Notes: generated by a model from the letters alone, not told the origin. Counted from the first letter of the stretch, positions 9,977 through 23,549 are shown. The stretch is 64,000 bases of DNA from Oxalobacteraceae bacterium (GCA_021299035.1 JAJTGD010000014.1:18209-82208); one strand, 5' to 3'. Program-made: numbers and translations.

Positions 9977-11203
9977 ATGTCTGTTGCCCAAGACGTTGAC
10001 GCTAGCCGCATGACCCCAACCGAGATTCGGGCATCGGTTTCGCTCGCCTCGATTTTCGGTTTGCGCATGCTTGGGCTGTTCCTGATCCTGCCGGTATTTG
10101 CAGTGCATGCAAAGTCGATGCCGGGCGGCGAAGACGCGATGCTGGTTGGTTTGGCCATGGGTATGTATGGCTTGACCCAGGCGATTGGACAAATCCCGTT
10201 CGGCATGGCGTCCGATCGCTTCGGCCGCAAACGTATCATCGTGATCGGGCTGGTGCTGTTCATCCTTGGTTCTTTAATTGCGGCGATCGATACCCATGTC
10301 ATTTGGGTCATCATCGGTCGTGCCGTACAGGGGGCAGGGGCGGTGTCAGCCGCAGTCACCGCACTGATCGCAGACTCCACGCGCGACGAACACCGCACCA
10401 AGGCGATGGCCTTAGTGGGTGCTTCAATCGGTTTGACCTATGCGGCGTCATTGGTCATGGCGCCACTCCTGTATGCCGCCATTGGCATGAGCGGCATGTT
10501 CATGTTGGTGGCGGTGCTGGCGGCAGTTGCGATTGCCGTTGTGTTATTCATTACGCCGCAGGCGCCGCCGCGCTCGCCTGAGCGCGCCTCATTCATGCAA
10601 GTGCTGGCAGATCCTGAATTAATGCGCATGAACTTTGGTGTATTTGCGCTGCACGGGATACAGATGTCGATGTTCGTGGTGCTGCCGAACGTTTTGGTTG
10701 ACGCCGGTGGATTGCCGATCGACCAGCATTGGAAGATTTATCTGCCTGTGGTGCTGGTCTCTTTCATCTTAATGTTGCCGCCGATTTTTCTGGGCGAGAA
10801 GCGCGGCAGGATGAAGCAAGTATTCGTGTTTTCGATTGGCCTGCTGCTGTTGGTCGAGATTGGATTGCGGGCTGCGATCGCAGAGACGCAATTGTCATTC
10901 GAGATGCTGGTGGCCTTACTGCTCGCGTTTTTTGTGGCTTTCAATATTCTGGAAGCAAGTCAACCATCACTGGTATCACGGCTAGCACCTGCGTCTGCAC
11001 GCGGTGCGGCGCTTGGCATTTACAACACGATGCAGGCCATCGGCTTGTTTGCAGGCGGGGCAGGTGGCGGCTTGTTGGCCAAGCACTATGGCGCCCCGGC
11101 GGTGTTCACTGCGGGCTGTGTTGTCACACTTGCCTGGCTTATAATCGCGTCATCAATGAAACACATGCCGCGGCGAGCACAGCGCGAAGCGGCGCCCGCC
11201 TGA
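9977..11203 (+). CDS. MFS transporter, drug-efflux-like
   Basis: 408-residue major facilitator protein with twelve predicted membrane helices. The cytoplasmic loop 2-3 motif is visible as GMASDRFGRKRIIV (motif A) and motif C-like glycines occur in helix 5 (GASIGLTYAASLVMAPLL). This places it near the DHA1 drug:H+ antiporters, YajR-like in general form but without a C-terminal cytoplasmic domain. Substrate unknown. It sits between divergent uvrA and ssb, a recurring trio in Burkholderiales, with ssb 36 bp downstream. Confidence 0.85.
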   Translation: MSVAQDVDASRMTPTEIRASVSLASIFGLRMLGLFLILPVFAVHAKSMPGGEDAMLVGLAMGMYGLTQAIGQIPFGMASDRFGRKRIIVIGLVLFILGSLIAAIDTHVIWVIIGRAVQGAGAVSAAVTALIADSTRDEHRTKAMALVGASIGLTYAASLVMAPLLYAAIGMSGMFMLVAVLAAVAIAVVLFITPQAPPRSPERASFMQVLADPELMRMNFGVFALHGIQMSMFVVLPNVLVDAGGLPIDQHWKIYLPVVLVSFILMLPPIFLGEKRGRMKQVFVFSIGLLLLVEIGLRAAIAETQLSFEMLVALLLAFFVAFNILEASQPSLVSRLAPASARGAALGIYNTMQAIGLFAGGAGGGLLAKHYGAPAVFTAGCVVTLAWLIIASSMKHMPRRAQREAAPA

Positions 11204-11239
11204 TTTCATTTCTATTTTCTTTCCAATCGGGAGATTCGC

Positions 11240-11698
11240 ATGGCATCCGTGAACAAGGTCATCATCGTCGGCAACCTCGGACGCGATCCCGAGACGCGCT
11301 ATATGCCGAGTGGCGATGCGATCACCAATATCGCAGTAGCGACCACCGACAAATGGAAAGACAAGAGCACGGGTGAGCAAAAAGAAGCCACCGAATGGCA
11401 TCGTATTTCGTTCTTCGGCAGGCTGGCGGAAGTGGCGGGGCAATACCTGAAAAAAGGTTCGCAGGTGTACATTGAGGGCAAGCTGCGCACCCGCAAATAC
11501 ACCGACAAAGACGGCGTCGAAAAATATTCCACCGAGATCGTTGCGGATGTCATGCAGATGCTTGGCAGTCGCCAAGGCGGTGGTGCAGCACAGATGGATG
11601 ATCACGGCAGCAGTCGTGGTGCGTCACAGCCACCCGCACAAATGGGTGGGCGCCAGCCAGCCAATATCAATCTCGAGGATGACGACATTCCGTTCTGA
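11240..11698 (+). CDS. ssb: Single-stranded DNA-binding protein SSB
   Basis: 152-residue SSB. The N-terminal OB fold (about residues 1-108) starts [17 protein letters not shown] and contains [24 protein letters not shown]. It is followed by a flexible Gln/Gly/Pro-rich linker. The conserved acidic tip DDDIPF, which docks RecQ, PriA, Exo I and other partners, ends the protein. An AT-rich leader with GGGAG sits 7 bp before the ATG. Confidence 0.97.
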   Translation: MASVNKVIIVGNLGRDPETRYMPSGDAITNIAVATTDKWKDKSTGEQKEATEWHRISFFGRLAEVAGQYLKKGSQVYIEGKLRTRKYTDKDGVEKYSTEIVADVMQMLGSRQGGGAAQMDDHGSSRGASQPPAQMGGRQPANINLEDDDIPF

Positions 11699-11730
11699 TT
11701 GATTCGCGCTATTCATAGCCGGGTGCGACC

Positions 11731-12435
11731 ATGGCGAGGCTGCCCCGGTTGGTGGTTGCAAATCACCTGCATTACCTGATTGCGCAGGCGCACCACCAGC
11801 AAGTCTTATTCGTCGATGAGACGGACTATCAGCGTTTTCTGAGTGCCTTGGCCGATGCAGCGCGCCAATATCGCGTCGCCTTGCATGCCTATGTGTTGCT
11901 GCCGGATCGGGTTCATGTACTTGCCACGCCCAGCGACACGCTAGGCCTGAGCAAGATGATGCAAGCCGTTGGCCGAATCTACGTCCCTTACTTCAACGCG
12001 CGTCATCAGCGCACTGGTAGCTTGTGGGGTGGCCGCTTTCGCGCCACCGTGCTGGATGCTGTCAGTTATTTCAATGACTGTGCGCATCTGATCGAGTATT
12101 TGCCGGTGCAGAGCGGCGTCAGCCAGGATATGGCTGCCTATCCCTGGTCGAGTTATCCGCATCACGCGGGTCTGCAACGCCAGCCTTGGCTGACCGACCA
12201 TCCGGTGTACTGGGCGATGGGCAATACACCCTTCGACCGAGAGGCGGCCTACCAGCGCCGCTGTACCCAGCCGCCGACCCCCGAATTAACCGCAGCCATC
12301 GAGGCCGCCACGCACAAGGGCTGGGCGCTCGGACCGGAAGCCTTTCAAGCCAGCCTTTCGAAGCTCACCCAGCGCCGGTTGCAGCCGGCCCGGCGCGGTC
12401 GGCCACGGCGCCCGGCGCAAAATGAGCTGCCATAG
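11731..12435 (+). CDS. REP-associated tyrosine transposase-like (RAYT, Y1_Tnp) protein with altered HUH motif
   Basis: 234-residue protein of the IS200/RAYT class. Recognisable blocks are HAYVLLPDRVHVLATP (residues ~51-66), the GRIYVPYFNARHQRTGSLWGGRF segment carrying the candidate nucleophile Tyr, YLPVQSG, WSSYPHHAGL, and a basic tail ending in GRPRRP. RAYTs cut single-stranded REP palindromes and are usually single-copy domesticated genes. The usual NHVH metal-binding motif reads DRVH here, so the first His of the HUH pair is Arg and activity may be lost. It is inserted between ssb and gltB and its stop lies inside a palindrome (12434-12460). Confidence 0.8.
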   Translation: MARLPRLVVANHLHYLIAQAHHQQVLFVDETDYQRFLSALADAARQYRVALHAYVLLPDRVHVLATPSDTLGLSKMMQAVGRIYVPYFNARHQRTGSLWGGRFRATVLDAVSYFNDCAHLIEYLPVQSGVSQDMAAYPWSSYPHHAGLQRQPWLTDHPVYWAMGNTPFDREAAYQRRCTQPPTPELTAAIEAATHKGWALGPEAFQASLSKLTQRRLQPARRGRPRRPAQNELP

Positions 12436-12513
12436 GGACAATAGGGAGCGATCTGTCCCTAATTAAACCCAAGGCCTCCCGGCGCCTAGCTTAATTAGGA
12501 TTTGACCCTAATT
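12434..12513. repeat. Palindromic REP-like sequences behind the RAYT gene
   Basis: A 7-bp perfect inverted repeat, AGGGACA (12434-12440) and TGTCCCT (12454-12460), begins inside the RAYT stop codon. A second, 9-bp perfect one, CCTAATTAA (12458-12466) and TTAATTAGG (12491-12499), shares bases with it, so the two hairpins are mutually exclusive. A further CCCTAATT occurs at 12506-12513. RAYT genes are typically flanked by the palindromes they recognise. That this is the cognate substrate is inferred from adjacency. Confidence 0.45.
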
Positions 12514-12582
12514 TTTTCGGTTGAACCCTGTATTGCATTGCACTATCCTCTCCGACCCCACGCATTTTTTCGGAGTGCCGCC

Positions 12583-12699
12583 ATGCAAGCGCAAGGCCTT
12601 TACGACCCACAAAATGAGCACGATGCCTGCGGCGTCGGCTTTATCGCGCACATCAAAGGCCAAAAGAGCCATTCGATTATCGAACAAGGCCTCTTCTGA
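12583..12699 (+). pseudogene. gltB: Detached N-terminal fragment of gltB carrying the catalytic Cys
   Basis: This 38-codon frame encodes the true beginning of glutamate synthase alpha subunit: [20 protein letters not shown], with Cys16 the residue normally exposed by propeptide removal as the glutaminase nucleophile. It then reads IIEQGLF and hits TGA at 12697. In intact GltB the text continues for about 23 more residues (the LxHRGAxGAD region) before ILIQIPD. Here ILIQIPD follows immediately but in another frame. The pattern is a ~70-nt deletion (72 nt expected between flanking codons, 2 present). GGAG-like bases (CGGAGTG) precede the ATG. Confidence 0.8.
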
Positions 12700-12731
12700 T
12701 TCAGATCCCGGACGCTTTTTACCGCGAAGAA

Positions 12732-17192
<4,461 letters not shown>

Positions 17193-17209
17193 GCATAGAG
17201 AAAAACATC

Positions 17210-18673
17210 ATGGGAAAAGTTACGGGTTTTCTGGAATACCAGCGCTTGCAAGAGGCGAGCGAAGCGCCGGGCACGCGGCTAAAGCACTACAAGGAATTTG
17301 TACTGCATTTGTCCGATGCGGATGCAAAAACGCAGGGCGCACGTTGCATGGATTGCGGTATTCCGTTTTGCAATACGGGCTGTCCGGTCAATAACATCAT
17401 CCCGGATTGGAATGACTTGGTATATCGCGGTAACTACCGCGAAGCCCTCGATGTCCTGCACTCCACCAATAATTTCCCGGAGTTCACCGGCCGTATTTGT
17501 CCTGCGCCTTGCGAGTCAGCGTGCACGCTCGGCATTAACGATGATCCTGTGGGTATCAAATCAATTGAGCACTTCATCATCGACAAAGGTTGGGAGAATG
17601 GTTGGGTAGTACCGCAGCCGCCGTCGGTGAAGACTGGCAAGAAGGTGGCAGTGGTTGGTGCTGGCCCGGCCGGCCTGGCTGCCGCGCAGCAGTTGGCGCG
17701 TGCGGGTCATGACGTGACCGTATTCGAAAAGAATGATCGCGTCGGTGGGCTACTACGCTACGGTATTCCTGACTTCAAGATGGAGAAGTCGCACATTGAC
17801 CGTCGTGTTGAACAGATGAAGGCGGAAGGTGTGCATTTCCGTACCAGTGTACTGATTGGTAAAGACCTCCCGCAGCACATCATGAGTCTGGCAAAAGAGA
17901 CGATTTCGCCGGATCAGTTGCAGCAAGAATTTGATGCAGTGATCGTCTCTGGTGGTGCCGAGCAGCCGCGTGACTTGCCAGTGCCGGGCCGCGAGTTGGA
18001 CGGAGTACATTTCGCGATGGATTTTCTGCCGCAACAAAACCGCGTGAATGCCGGCGATAGTCTCAAGCAGCAGATCAAAGCAAGCGGCAAGCACGTGGTG
18101 GTGATTGGTGGTGGTGATACGGGCTCGGACTGTGTCGGCACTTCGAATCGTCACGGTGCTGCCTCGGTCACCCAGTTCGAATTGCTACCGATGCCACCGG
18201 AGCAAGAAAATAAACCGATGGTCTGGCCGTATTGGCCAACCAAGCTGCGCACATCCTCGTCGCACGAAGAAGGATGCGAACGTGACTGGGCGGTAGCGAC
18301 TAAGCGCCTCGAAGGTAAAAATGGCAAGGTCGAGAAGCTGATTGCCGCGCGAGTCGAGTGGAAAGACGGCAAGATGGTTGAAGTGCCAGATTCCGAATTC
18401 GAATTGAAAGCCGACTTGGTGCTGCTGGCGATGGGTTTTGTCTCGCCCGTCAGTCCGGTACTGGACGCCTTTGGTGTCGACAAGGATGCTCGCGGCAATG
18501 CCAAAGCAACGACGGATGGCGACGGCTGCTACCAGACGTCGGTGCCAAAAGTGTTCGCTGCGGGCGATATGCGTCGCGGGCAATCGCTGGTAGTGTGGGC
18601 GATTCGCGAAGGTCGGCAATGTGCGCGTGCCGTCGATGAATTCCTGATGGGCGAATCTGTATTGCCGCGTTAA
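17210..18673 (+). CDS. gltD: Glutamate synthase small subunit GltD
   Basis: 487-residue NADPH-oxidising subunit that passes electrons to GltB. The N-terminal Cys-rich region ([29 protein letters not shown]) provides 4Fe-4S ligands. An FAD GxGxxG fold follows ([24 protein letters not shown], about residues 143-165), then an NADPH-binding fold ([13 protein letters not shown]). The C-terminal FAD motif is [17 protein letters not shown]. It is complete, unlike gltB, and starts 17 bp after it. A strong hairpin terminator follows. Confidence 0.96.
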   Translation: MGKVTGFLEYQRLQEASEAPGTRLKHYKEFVLHLSDADAKTQGARCMDCGIPFCNTGCPVNNIIPDWNDLVYRGNYREALDVLHSTNNFPEFTGRICPAPCESACTLGINDDPVGIKSIEHFIIDKGWENGWVVPQPPSVKTGKKVAVVGAGPAGLAAAQQLARAGHDVTVFEKNDRVGGLLRYGIPDFKMEKSHIDRRVEQMKAEGVHFRTSVLIGKDLPQHIMSLAKETISPDQLQQEFDAVIVSGGAEQPRDLPVPGRELDGVHFAMDFLPQQNRVNAGDSLKQQIKASGKHVVVIGGGDTGSDCVGTSNRHGAASVTQFELLPMPPEQENKPMVWPYWPTKLRTSSSHEEGCERDWAVATKRLEGKNGKVEKLIAARVEWKDGKMVEVPDSEFELKADLVLLAMGFVSPVSPVLDAFGVDKDARGNAKATTDGDGCYQTSVPKVFAAGDMRRGQSLVVWAIREGRQCARAVDEFLMGESVLPR

Positions 18674-18684
18674 TCTGCGCGTCA

Positions 18685-18742
18685 AGAAAAGGGCCGTTCA
18701 AAACCCACCGCACTGCAGTGTGTTTTGATCGGCCCTTTTTTA
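18685..18742. terminator. Bidirectional intrinsic terminator between gltD and the CapA-like gene
   Basis: A long stem, AAAAGGGCCG-TTCAAAAC pairing with GTTTTGA-TCGGCCCTTTTTT, encloses a GC-rich loop. Runs of A on the left and T on the right allow termination from both sides. It lies exactly between the convergent stops of gltD (18673) and the minus-strand gene ending at 18740. Confidence 0.8.
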
Positions 18743-19687
18743 TTGTGGGTCACTCGTCGCAGTTTGCTCGACTCGACCGGATAGACGCGGCACGCCTTTG
18801 GCGTCGATGTTGACTTCATTGATTCGCCAGCTCATATCGCCAGCTTGTTTCAAAGTCAGTTCCAGTAGCCAGCCGGTGCGCGTGTCGCGATCGCTGAAGC
18901 CATCGAAAACAAAATTACCCAGACTGTAAAAAATCGGCTTGCCCTGATAAACCTCGATGTCTTGGGTCACATGCGGGTGACCGCCGACCACCGCGTCAGC
19001 GCCACTGTCGATCATCAGGCGCGCCAGTTGGCGCTGCCGGGGTGAGGCGAGTTTCTGATATTCCCAGCCCCAGTGCGGGTAGACGATCAGAAAATCCACG
19101 CCTAGTGTCTGTTTGGTGTGCTGTATCGCTGCCACCACCATATCTTCATCGAGCCAGGCAATACCAGGCGCGTCTTCAAGTGCTTCAAAGCTACGCGGAA
19201 AGAAGCCGTTATAGCCAAGCACGGCGATACGTTTGCCGTGAATCTCTCGGATATAGGCTTGGTGCGCGGTACGCAGGTTTCGGCCACCCCCAAAATAAGG
19301 GATCTGATGTTGCTCGAGCAGTTTCAGCATCTCGCTGAATGCACCTTTACCAAAATCGCCCGAGTGATTATTTGCCAGCGATACAGCGCTAAAATATTTT
19401 TTCAGCAAACGGAGTGATTGTTTCGGCGCACGGAAGGTATAAGGCTTGGGCTCAGGCTTGCCGCTGGAGGCAATGACGCATTCGAGATTGCCGATAGTGA
19501 TATCGGCATCCCTCAGTGCACCCGCCACATGACGAAACGGATCTTTTCCGGAGCGGATCACTCGTCCCGGCCCATCCGCCAGCATGACATCACCGACGAA
19601 TACCAACCTGATGTCAGAACCTTGGGCAAGTGCCGGCCCCTGACTAGTCCAAACAATTATCAATACAAGACCGAGCAGCCTTAGCAT
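18740..19687 (-). CDS. CapA-family metallophosphatase-like protein (poly-gamma-glutamate synthesis type), exported
   Basis: 315 residues with an N-terminal signal peptide (cleavage near ALAQG, about residue 22). The PGA_cap domain begins at IRLVFVGDVMLADGPGR and shows the family metal-ligand blocks: GNLEC, SLANNHSGDFG, HWGWEY and GGHPHVTQ, then KPIFYSLGNFVFD. CapA-type proteins act at the cell surface in capsule or polyglutamate anchoring, but many lone members have no known substrate. No capB/C genes are nearby, so a capsule role is not supported here. Confidence 0.85.
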   Translation of the reverse strand: MLRLLGLVLIIVWTSQGPALAQGSDIRLVFVGDVMLADGPGRVIRSGKDPFRHVAGALRDADITIGNLECVIASSGKPEPKPYTFRAPKQSLRLLKKYFSAVSLANNHSGDFGKGAFSEMLKLLEQHQIPYFGGGRNLRTAHQAYIREIHGKRIAVLGYNGFFPRSFEALEDAPGIAWLDEDMVVAAIQHTKQTLGVDFLIVYPHWGWEYQKLASPRQRQLARLMIDSGADAVVGGHPHVTQDIEVYQGKPIFYSLGNFVFDGFSDRDTRTGWLLELTLKQAGDMSWRINEVNIDAKGVPRLSGRVEQTATSDPQ

Positions 19688-19690
19688 TCT

Positions 19691-20077
19691 CTACTCACAG
19701 TGCATTCGGCATTGGTAAAAAACTTCTCGCTCCAGCTCGGATGCGTAGACTTTGTTCAAGCCGAAATCAAGACCTTCTTTGGGGCATGCGCTCGGTGGCA
19801 GAGGGTACTCCGATGCATGCAGCAATACAAACGATCGACCGCGCCGCTCGTAGAGAAAAGTTTTCAGCTTGCTTCGCTGCGGCAGCCACTGCGCTTGAAA
19901 ACGGAAACGGTCTTCGAGTGTGACGGATTGAAAAGAGAATGCATCTGCAGCAGGTCGAACGATGATCCGCTCTGCTTTCCCGCCGTATTCGGCATCACAG
20001 GCAATATCGAGCGACGTTGCCAAGCCGGCATGACTGATGCCAAATACGAGCGTCAGCAGCTGAAGTGTCAATTTCAT
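19691..20077 (-). CDS. Small exported protein of unknown function
   Basis: 128 residues with a clear signal peptide (MKLTLQLLTLVFGISHAG..). The mature part is rich in Arg and aromatic residues with four Cys (one after the signal peptide, one mid-protein, two at the extreme C-terminus in CRMHC) that could form disulphides. I do not recognise the family. It is four bases upstream of the CapA-like gene and on the same strand, so the two probably share a transcript and an envelope location. Confidence 0.6.
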   Translation of the reverse strand: MKLTLQLLTLVFGISHAGLATSLDIACDAEYGGKAERIIVRPAADAFSFQSVTLEDRFRFQAQWLPQRSKLKTFLYERRGRSFVLLHASEYPLPPSACPKEGLDFGLNKVYASELEREVFYQCRMHCE

Positions 20078-20202
20078 GCGGTGATCGTGGCCAGAGTTAT
20101 GCGTTTATACCACCCCAAGTTAGCGCAGCCGCAGTCACGATCGCTGAGCTATTCCGGGCGCATGTTTTACAATGGGCGTTTCCTTCTTCTCCGAGCACCC
20201 TC

Positions 20203-20943
20203 TTGTCTCACCTCGTCGATATCCGCGATTTGAACTTCGGCTACAACGAGCGGCCAATTCTTGCCGGGCTCACGATGCAATTTGAGCGTGGCAAGGTCAT
20301 CGCCGTGATGGGTGGCAGCGTGACGGTGGATGGTCAGAACGTGGCTGCACTGGATCAGGCCAGCTTGTATCGATTGCGCCGCCGCATGGGTATGCTGTTT
20401 CAGCATGGCGCCTTATTCACTGACCTCTCGGTCTTTGACAATGTGGCATTTCCTTTGCGTGAGCACACGGCTTTGCCAGCGTCGATGATCCGTGATCTAG
20501 TCCTGATGAAGTTGCACGCAGTCGGCTTATCAAATGCAGCCTCGCTCAAGCCGAGCGAGATTTCAGGGGGTATGGCGCGGCGGGTTGCGCTTGCGCGTGC
20601 AATTGCCCTGGATCCGCAATTGATCATGTACGACGAGCCGTTTGCAGGCCTTGATCCTATTTCCATGGGCGTTACAGCCAATCTGATCCGTAAGCTCAAC
20701 GATGCCTTGGGATCGACCTCGATTTTGGTGTCGCATGATGTGAATGAGTCTTTCTTGATCGCCGACTATGTGTATTTTCTTTCGCAGGGCTGTATCGTCG
20801 CGCACGGCACCCCTCAAGAGATGCGCGCTTCATCCGATCCGTATGTGAAGCAGTTTGTACACGCCCAGGCGGATGGACCGGTACCATTTCATTACCCGGG
20901 GCGGCCGATTGATGAACTGCTCGGTTTGGAGAAGGATGCATGA
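20203..20943 (+). CDS. mlaF: Phospholipid ABC transporter ATPase MlaF, lacking its Walker A loop
   Basis: Cytoplasmic ATPase that powers MlaFEDB phospholipid transport across the envelope. The TTG at 20203 gives [13 protein letters not shown], the expected N-terminus (no ATG is available; an in-frame start further up would be unnatural). The Q-loop (MLFQHGALF), signature (SGGMARR), Walker B (LIMYDEP) and H-loop (LVSHD) are all present. The P-loop is not: the text jumps from AVMGGS straight to VTVDGQ at 20311-20325. Family members carry about 21 extra residues (GCGKTT.. to ..GS) here. The loss is in frame and bounded by a repeated Gly-Ser. Without Walker A the protein should not hydrolyse ATP. 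Length 246 versus the usual ~268. Confidence 0.85.
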   Translation: MSHLVDIRDLNFGYNERPILAGLTMQFERGKVIAVMGGSVTVDGQNVAALDQASLYRLRRRMGMLFQHGALFTDLSVFDNVAFPLREHTALPASMIRDLVLMKLHAVGLSNAASLKPSEISGGMARRVALARAIALDPQLIMYDEPFAGLDPISMGVTANLIRKLNDALGSTSILVSHDVNESFLIADYVYFLSQGCIVAHGTPQEMRASSDPYVKQFVHAQADGPVPFHYPGRPIDELLGLEKDA

Positions 20944-21716
20944 TCGACTGGCTCGCCGATATTGGTAGTCAGGTGCGGGGCGGGTTGGCCAATCTCGGCC
21001 TGCAGCTGCGGACGTTTGTTGCAATGCTGTTGGCGAGTGGTGGCTTGTTACGGCGCTTTCGACTCGTCACGGATCAGGTGCATTTCATCGGTAATTACTC
21101 GCTGGTGATCATCGCGGTATCGGGCTTGTTTGTCGGCTTTGTGCTTGGTCTGCAAGGCTATTACACGCTCAACAAATACGGCTCGGAACAGGCGCTTGGA
21201 CTACTGGTCGCGTTGTCACTGGTGCGCGAGTTGGGACCCGTAGTAACAGCTTTACTGTTTGCGGGACGGGCGGGAACCTCGCTCACGGCAGAAATTGGCC
21301 TGATGAAGGCGACTGAGCAATTGGCCGCCATGGAGATGATGGCGGTTAATCCACTGACACGCGTTTTGGCGCCACGTTTTTGGGCGGGTGTGATTGCGAT
21401 GCCACTGCTGGCGGCGGTGTTCTCGGCGGTCGGTGTGCTGGGCGGCTATGTTGTGGGTGTCGTGCTTATTGGTGTTGATGAGGGCGCATTTTGGTCGCAG
21501 ATGCAAGGCGGTGTCGAGTTATGGGCTGATATCGGCAATGGCGTGCTGAAGAGTGTGGTGTTTGGCGTGGCGGTAACATTTATCGCGCTGTATCAGGGCT
21601 ATGTAGCGGCGGCGACTCCGGAGGGCGTGGCGCGAGCGACCACGCGCACAGTTGTAATTGGATCATTGATGGTGCTGTGGCTGGATTTTCTGTTAACAGC
21701 ACTGATGTTCTCTTGA
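20940..21716 (+). CDS. mlaE: Phospholipid ABC transporter permease MlaE
   Basis: 258-residue inner-membrane permease with about five to six hydrophobic helices and the MlaE-family motifs [44 protein letters not shown] and [13 protein letters not shown]. It pairs with MlaF and the MlaD hexamer in the MlaFEDB complex. It overlaps the mlaF stop by 4 bp and is itself intact, although both partner genes beside it are damaged. Confidence 0.94.
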   Translation: MIDWLADIGSQVRGGLANLGLQLRTFVAMLLASGGLLRRFRLVTDQVHFIGNYSLVIIAVSGLFVGFVLGLQGYYTLNKYGSEQALGLLVALSLVRELGPVVTALLFAGRAGTSLTAEIGLMKATEQLAAMEMMAVNPLTRVLAPRFWAGVIAMPLLAAVFSAVGVLGGYVVGVVLIGVDEGAFWSQMQGGVELWADIGNGVLKSVVFGVAVTFIALYQGYVAAATPEGVARATTRTVVIGSLMVLWLDFLLTALMFS

Positions 21717-21735
21717 AGAGGAAAACTACACGCTG

Positions 21736-22086
21736 GTGGCGCGTTTCGATAACATTGGCGGTCTGAAGCCACGTGCGCCAGTCAAAAGTGCCGGCGTGGT
21801 GGTGGGAAGGGTAGATTCAATCGGTTTTGATGACCGTACTTTTCAGGCGACCGTCACGATACGGATGCAGGCCGATGTGAAGTTCCCGCGCGACAGTTCA
21901 GCGAAAATTCTGACCTCTGGGTTGCTAGGTGAGCAGTACATTGGTCTTGAGGCAGGCGCAGATGAAAAAAATTTCGGTGAGGGCGACCGCATCAAGATCA
22001 CGCAATCGGCGATTGTGCTTGAAAACTTGATAAGTCAATTTTTGTTCAGTAAAGCCGCCGAGGGTAGTAAGGAAACCGAAAAATGA
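21736..22086 (+). pseudogene. mlaD: MlaD remnant: MCE domain without start codon and membrane anchor
   Basis: MlaD is the membrane-anchored MCE-domain protein that forms a periplasmic hexamer on MlaE. The frame here reads back only to EENYTLVARFDNIGGLKPRAP, i.e. the start of the MCE domain, and then meets a stop (21703) inside mlaE. The roughly 40 residues that should precede (start Met, transmembrane helix) and the usual intergenic bases are absent. The stop of mlaE abuts the MCE coding sequence. GTG 21736 is the only internal start, giving 116 residues with no export signal. The rest (GVVVGRVDSI, LTSGLLGEQYIGLEAG) is normal. Confidence 0.8.
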
Positions 22087-22787
22087 AGACAACCCGAGCC
22101 GCCCGCAGCCTGGGGATTTTGGTAATTCTCCTTTCGTTAGGCGGCTGCGCCACGCCGGTTAGTCAGCGTTCCGACCCGCGCGATCCTTATGAAAATTTCA
22201 ATCGTAAGGTGTTTGCAGTCAACCAAGTATTTGACCAAGTGCTGGTAAAGCCGGTTTCAAGAGGCTACTCCAACTACGTCCCAGACTTTGTGCAGTCTGC
22301 TGTCGGTAATTTCTTCGGCAACATTGCTGATGTCTGGACCGCGCTGAACAATTTTTTCCAGATGAAGCCGCGCGATGCGTTTCAAGACACGGGTCGCGTG
22401 TTGGTCAATACCACTCTGGGCGTTGCTGGTTTGGTCGATGTGGCGAGCAAACTCGGTTTAGCCAAGCATGAGGAAGATTTCGGGCAGACACTTGGCGTCT
22501 GGGGCATCAAGCCCGGCCCCTATGTCATGCTGCCCGTGTTTGGCCCGAGCACCATGCGAGATACCTTTGCCAAGCCCTTGGATTTGTATGCGGATCCCTT
22601 GAATTTAGTGGATCCCTCGGTCACTGAAAACTCACTACGCGCACTGCGGCTGGTAGATGATCGGGCCCGCTTGCTGCCCGCAACCGATATGATCGAGCGC
22701 GTGGCGCTCGACCCTTACCAGTTCGTGCGGGATGCCTATCTCCAGCGGCGCGAGTTGAAAGTACTAGACGGCGAATCCCCGCCTTGA
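22083..22787 (+). CDS. mlaA: Outer-membrane lipoprotein MlaA (VacJ)
   Basis: MlaA forms a ring-like channel in the inner leaflet of the outer membrane and removes mislocalised phospholipids. The 234-residue product has a lipoprotein signal peptide with lipobox LGGC (Cys near residue 22). The family blocks are DPYENFNRKVFAVNQ, FFGNIADVWTALNN, LGVWGIKPGPYVMLPVFGPST and PLDLYADP. It starts in a 4-bp overlap with the mlaD remnant. It appears complete. Confidence 0.94.
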   Translation: MKTTRAARSLGILVILLSLGGCATPVSQRSDPRDPYENFNRKVFAVNQVFDQVLVKPVSRGYSNYVPDFVQSAVGNFFGNIADVWTALNNFFQMKPRDAFQDTGRVLVNTTLGVAGLVDVASKLGLAKHEEDFGQTLGVWGIKPGPYVMLPVFGPSTMRDTFAKPLDLYADPLNLVDPSVTENSLRALRLVDDRARLLPATDMIERVALDPYQFVRDAYLQRRELKVLDGESPP

Positions 22788-22888
22788 TCTGAACGCCCAA
22801 TAAGGGCTGAGCCACCCATCGGATGATATGGCCGGGCTGAACAAAATTTGGTTATCATCAATAACCCTTTCTAACCGATCGCGACCAG

Positions 22889-23548
22889 ATGTCCAAATTT
22901 TCCATGACGACGCTTCTTAAGCGTCTTGTCGCCTACCCCGTTGCCGTCATCGCCTTGCAACTTGGTACTGCTTGGGCGCAAGAGGCCCCGGATGCCTTGG
23001 TTAAGCGCGTGAGCGAGGAAATTCTGGCGATCGCGAAGACTGATAAACAGGTCCAAGCCGGTAATCAGGAGCGGATCATGGAAGTTGTGAGGGCCAAGAT
23101 CCTGCCCCACATAAACTTCCAGCGCATGACCCAACTCACGGCGGGGCGCTACTGGCGGGAAGCGACGCCGGAACAGCAGCAGGCGCTGACGAATGAGTTC
23201 AGGACGCTACTGGTATACACCTACGCCGGAGCCGTTGCCCAGATCCGCAATCAAACGCTCGAGTTCAAGCCGATGCGCGCTACCCCCGACGATACCGAGG
23301 TTGAGGTTCGTACCGCAGTGATTCAATCGCGTGGCGAGCCGATTCAGCTCAACTATCGACTGGAGAAGGGCCCAAACGGTTGGAAGATTGTGGATGTCAA
23401 CATTCTTGGCGCTTGGTTGGTTCAGACCTATCGCAATAGTTTTGCGGCGGAGATCCAGAAAGGCGGTATTGACGGGCTTATCAAGGCGCTCAATGATCGT
23501 AACAAGCAACTATCTGCAGATCCTCCCAAGCCGGCCGCCAAGAGCTGA
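22889..23548 (+). CDS. mlaC: Periplasmic phospholipid-binding protein MlaC
   Basis: Soluble shuttle that carries phospholipid between MlaA and the inner-membrane complex. It has 219 residues with a signal peptide (cleavage after TAWA, about residue 30) and the MlaC/Ttg2D blocks FQRMTQLTAGRYWREATPEQQ, FRTLLVYTYA, and LEKGPNGWKIVDVNILGAWLVQTYRNSF. The start at 22889 has an in-frame ATG six codons further on as an alternative. A small hairpin (GGTTAT/ATAACC, 22850-22866) lies between mlaA and mlaC. Confidence 0.93.
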   Translation: MSKFSMTTLLKRLVAYPVAVIALQLGTAWAQEAPDALVKRVSEEILAIAKTDKQVQAGNQERIMEVVRAKILPHINFQRMTQLTAGRYWREATPEQQQALTNEFRTLLVYTYAGAVAQIRNQTLEFKPMRATPDDTEVEVRTAVIQSRGEPIQLNYRLEKGPNGWKIVDVNILGAWLVQTYRNSFAAEIQKGGIDGLIKALNDRNKQLSADPPKPAAKS

Positions 23549-23549
23549 T

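Noticed and set aside
20203..20943. MlaF as a new class of P-loop-free ATPase
   Set aside because: All other ABC motifs match ordinary MlaF and the gap is bounded by a repeated Gly-Ser; deletion is the simpler reading, especially with mlaD also broken.
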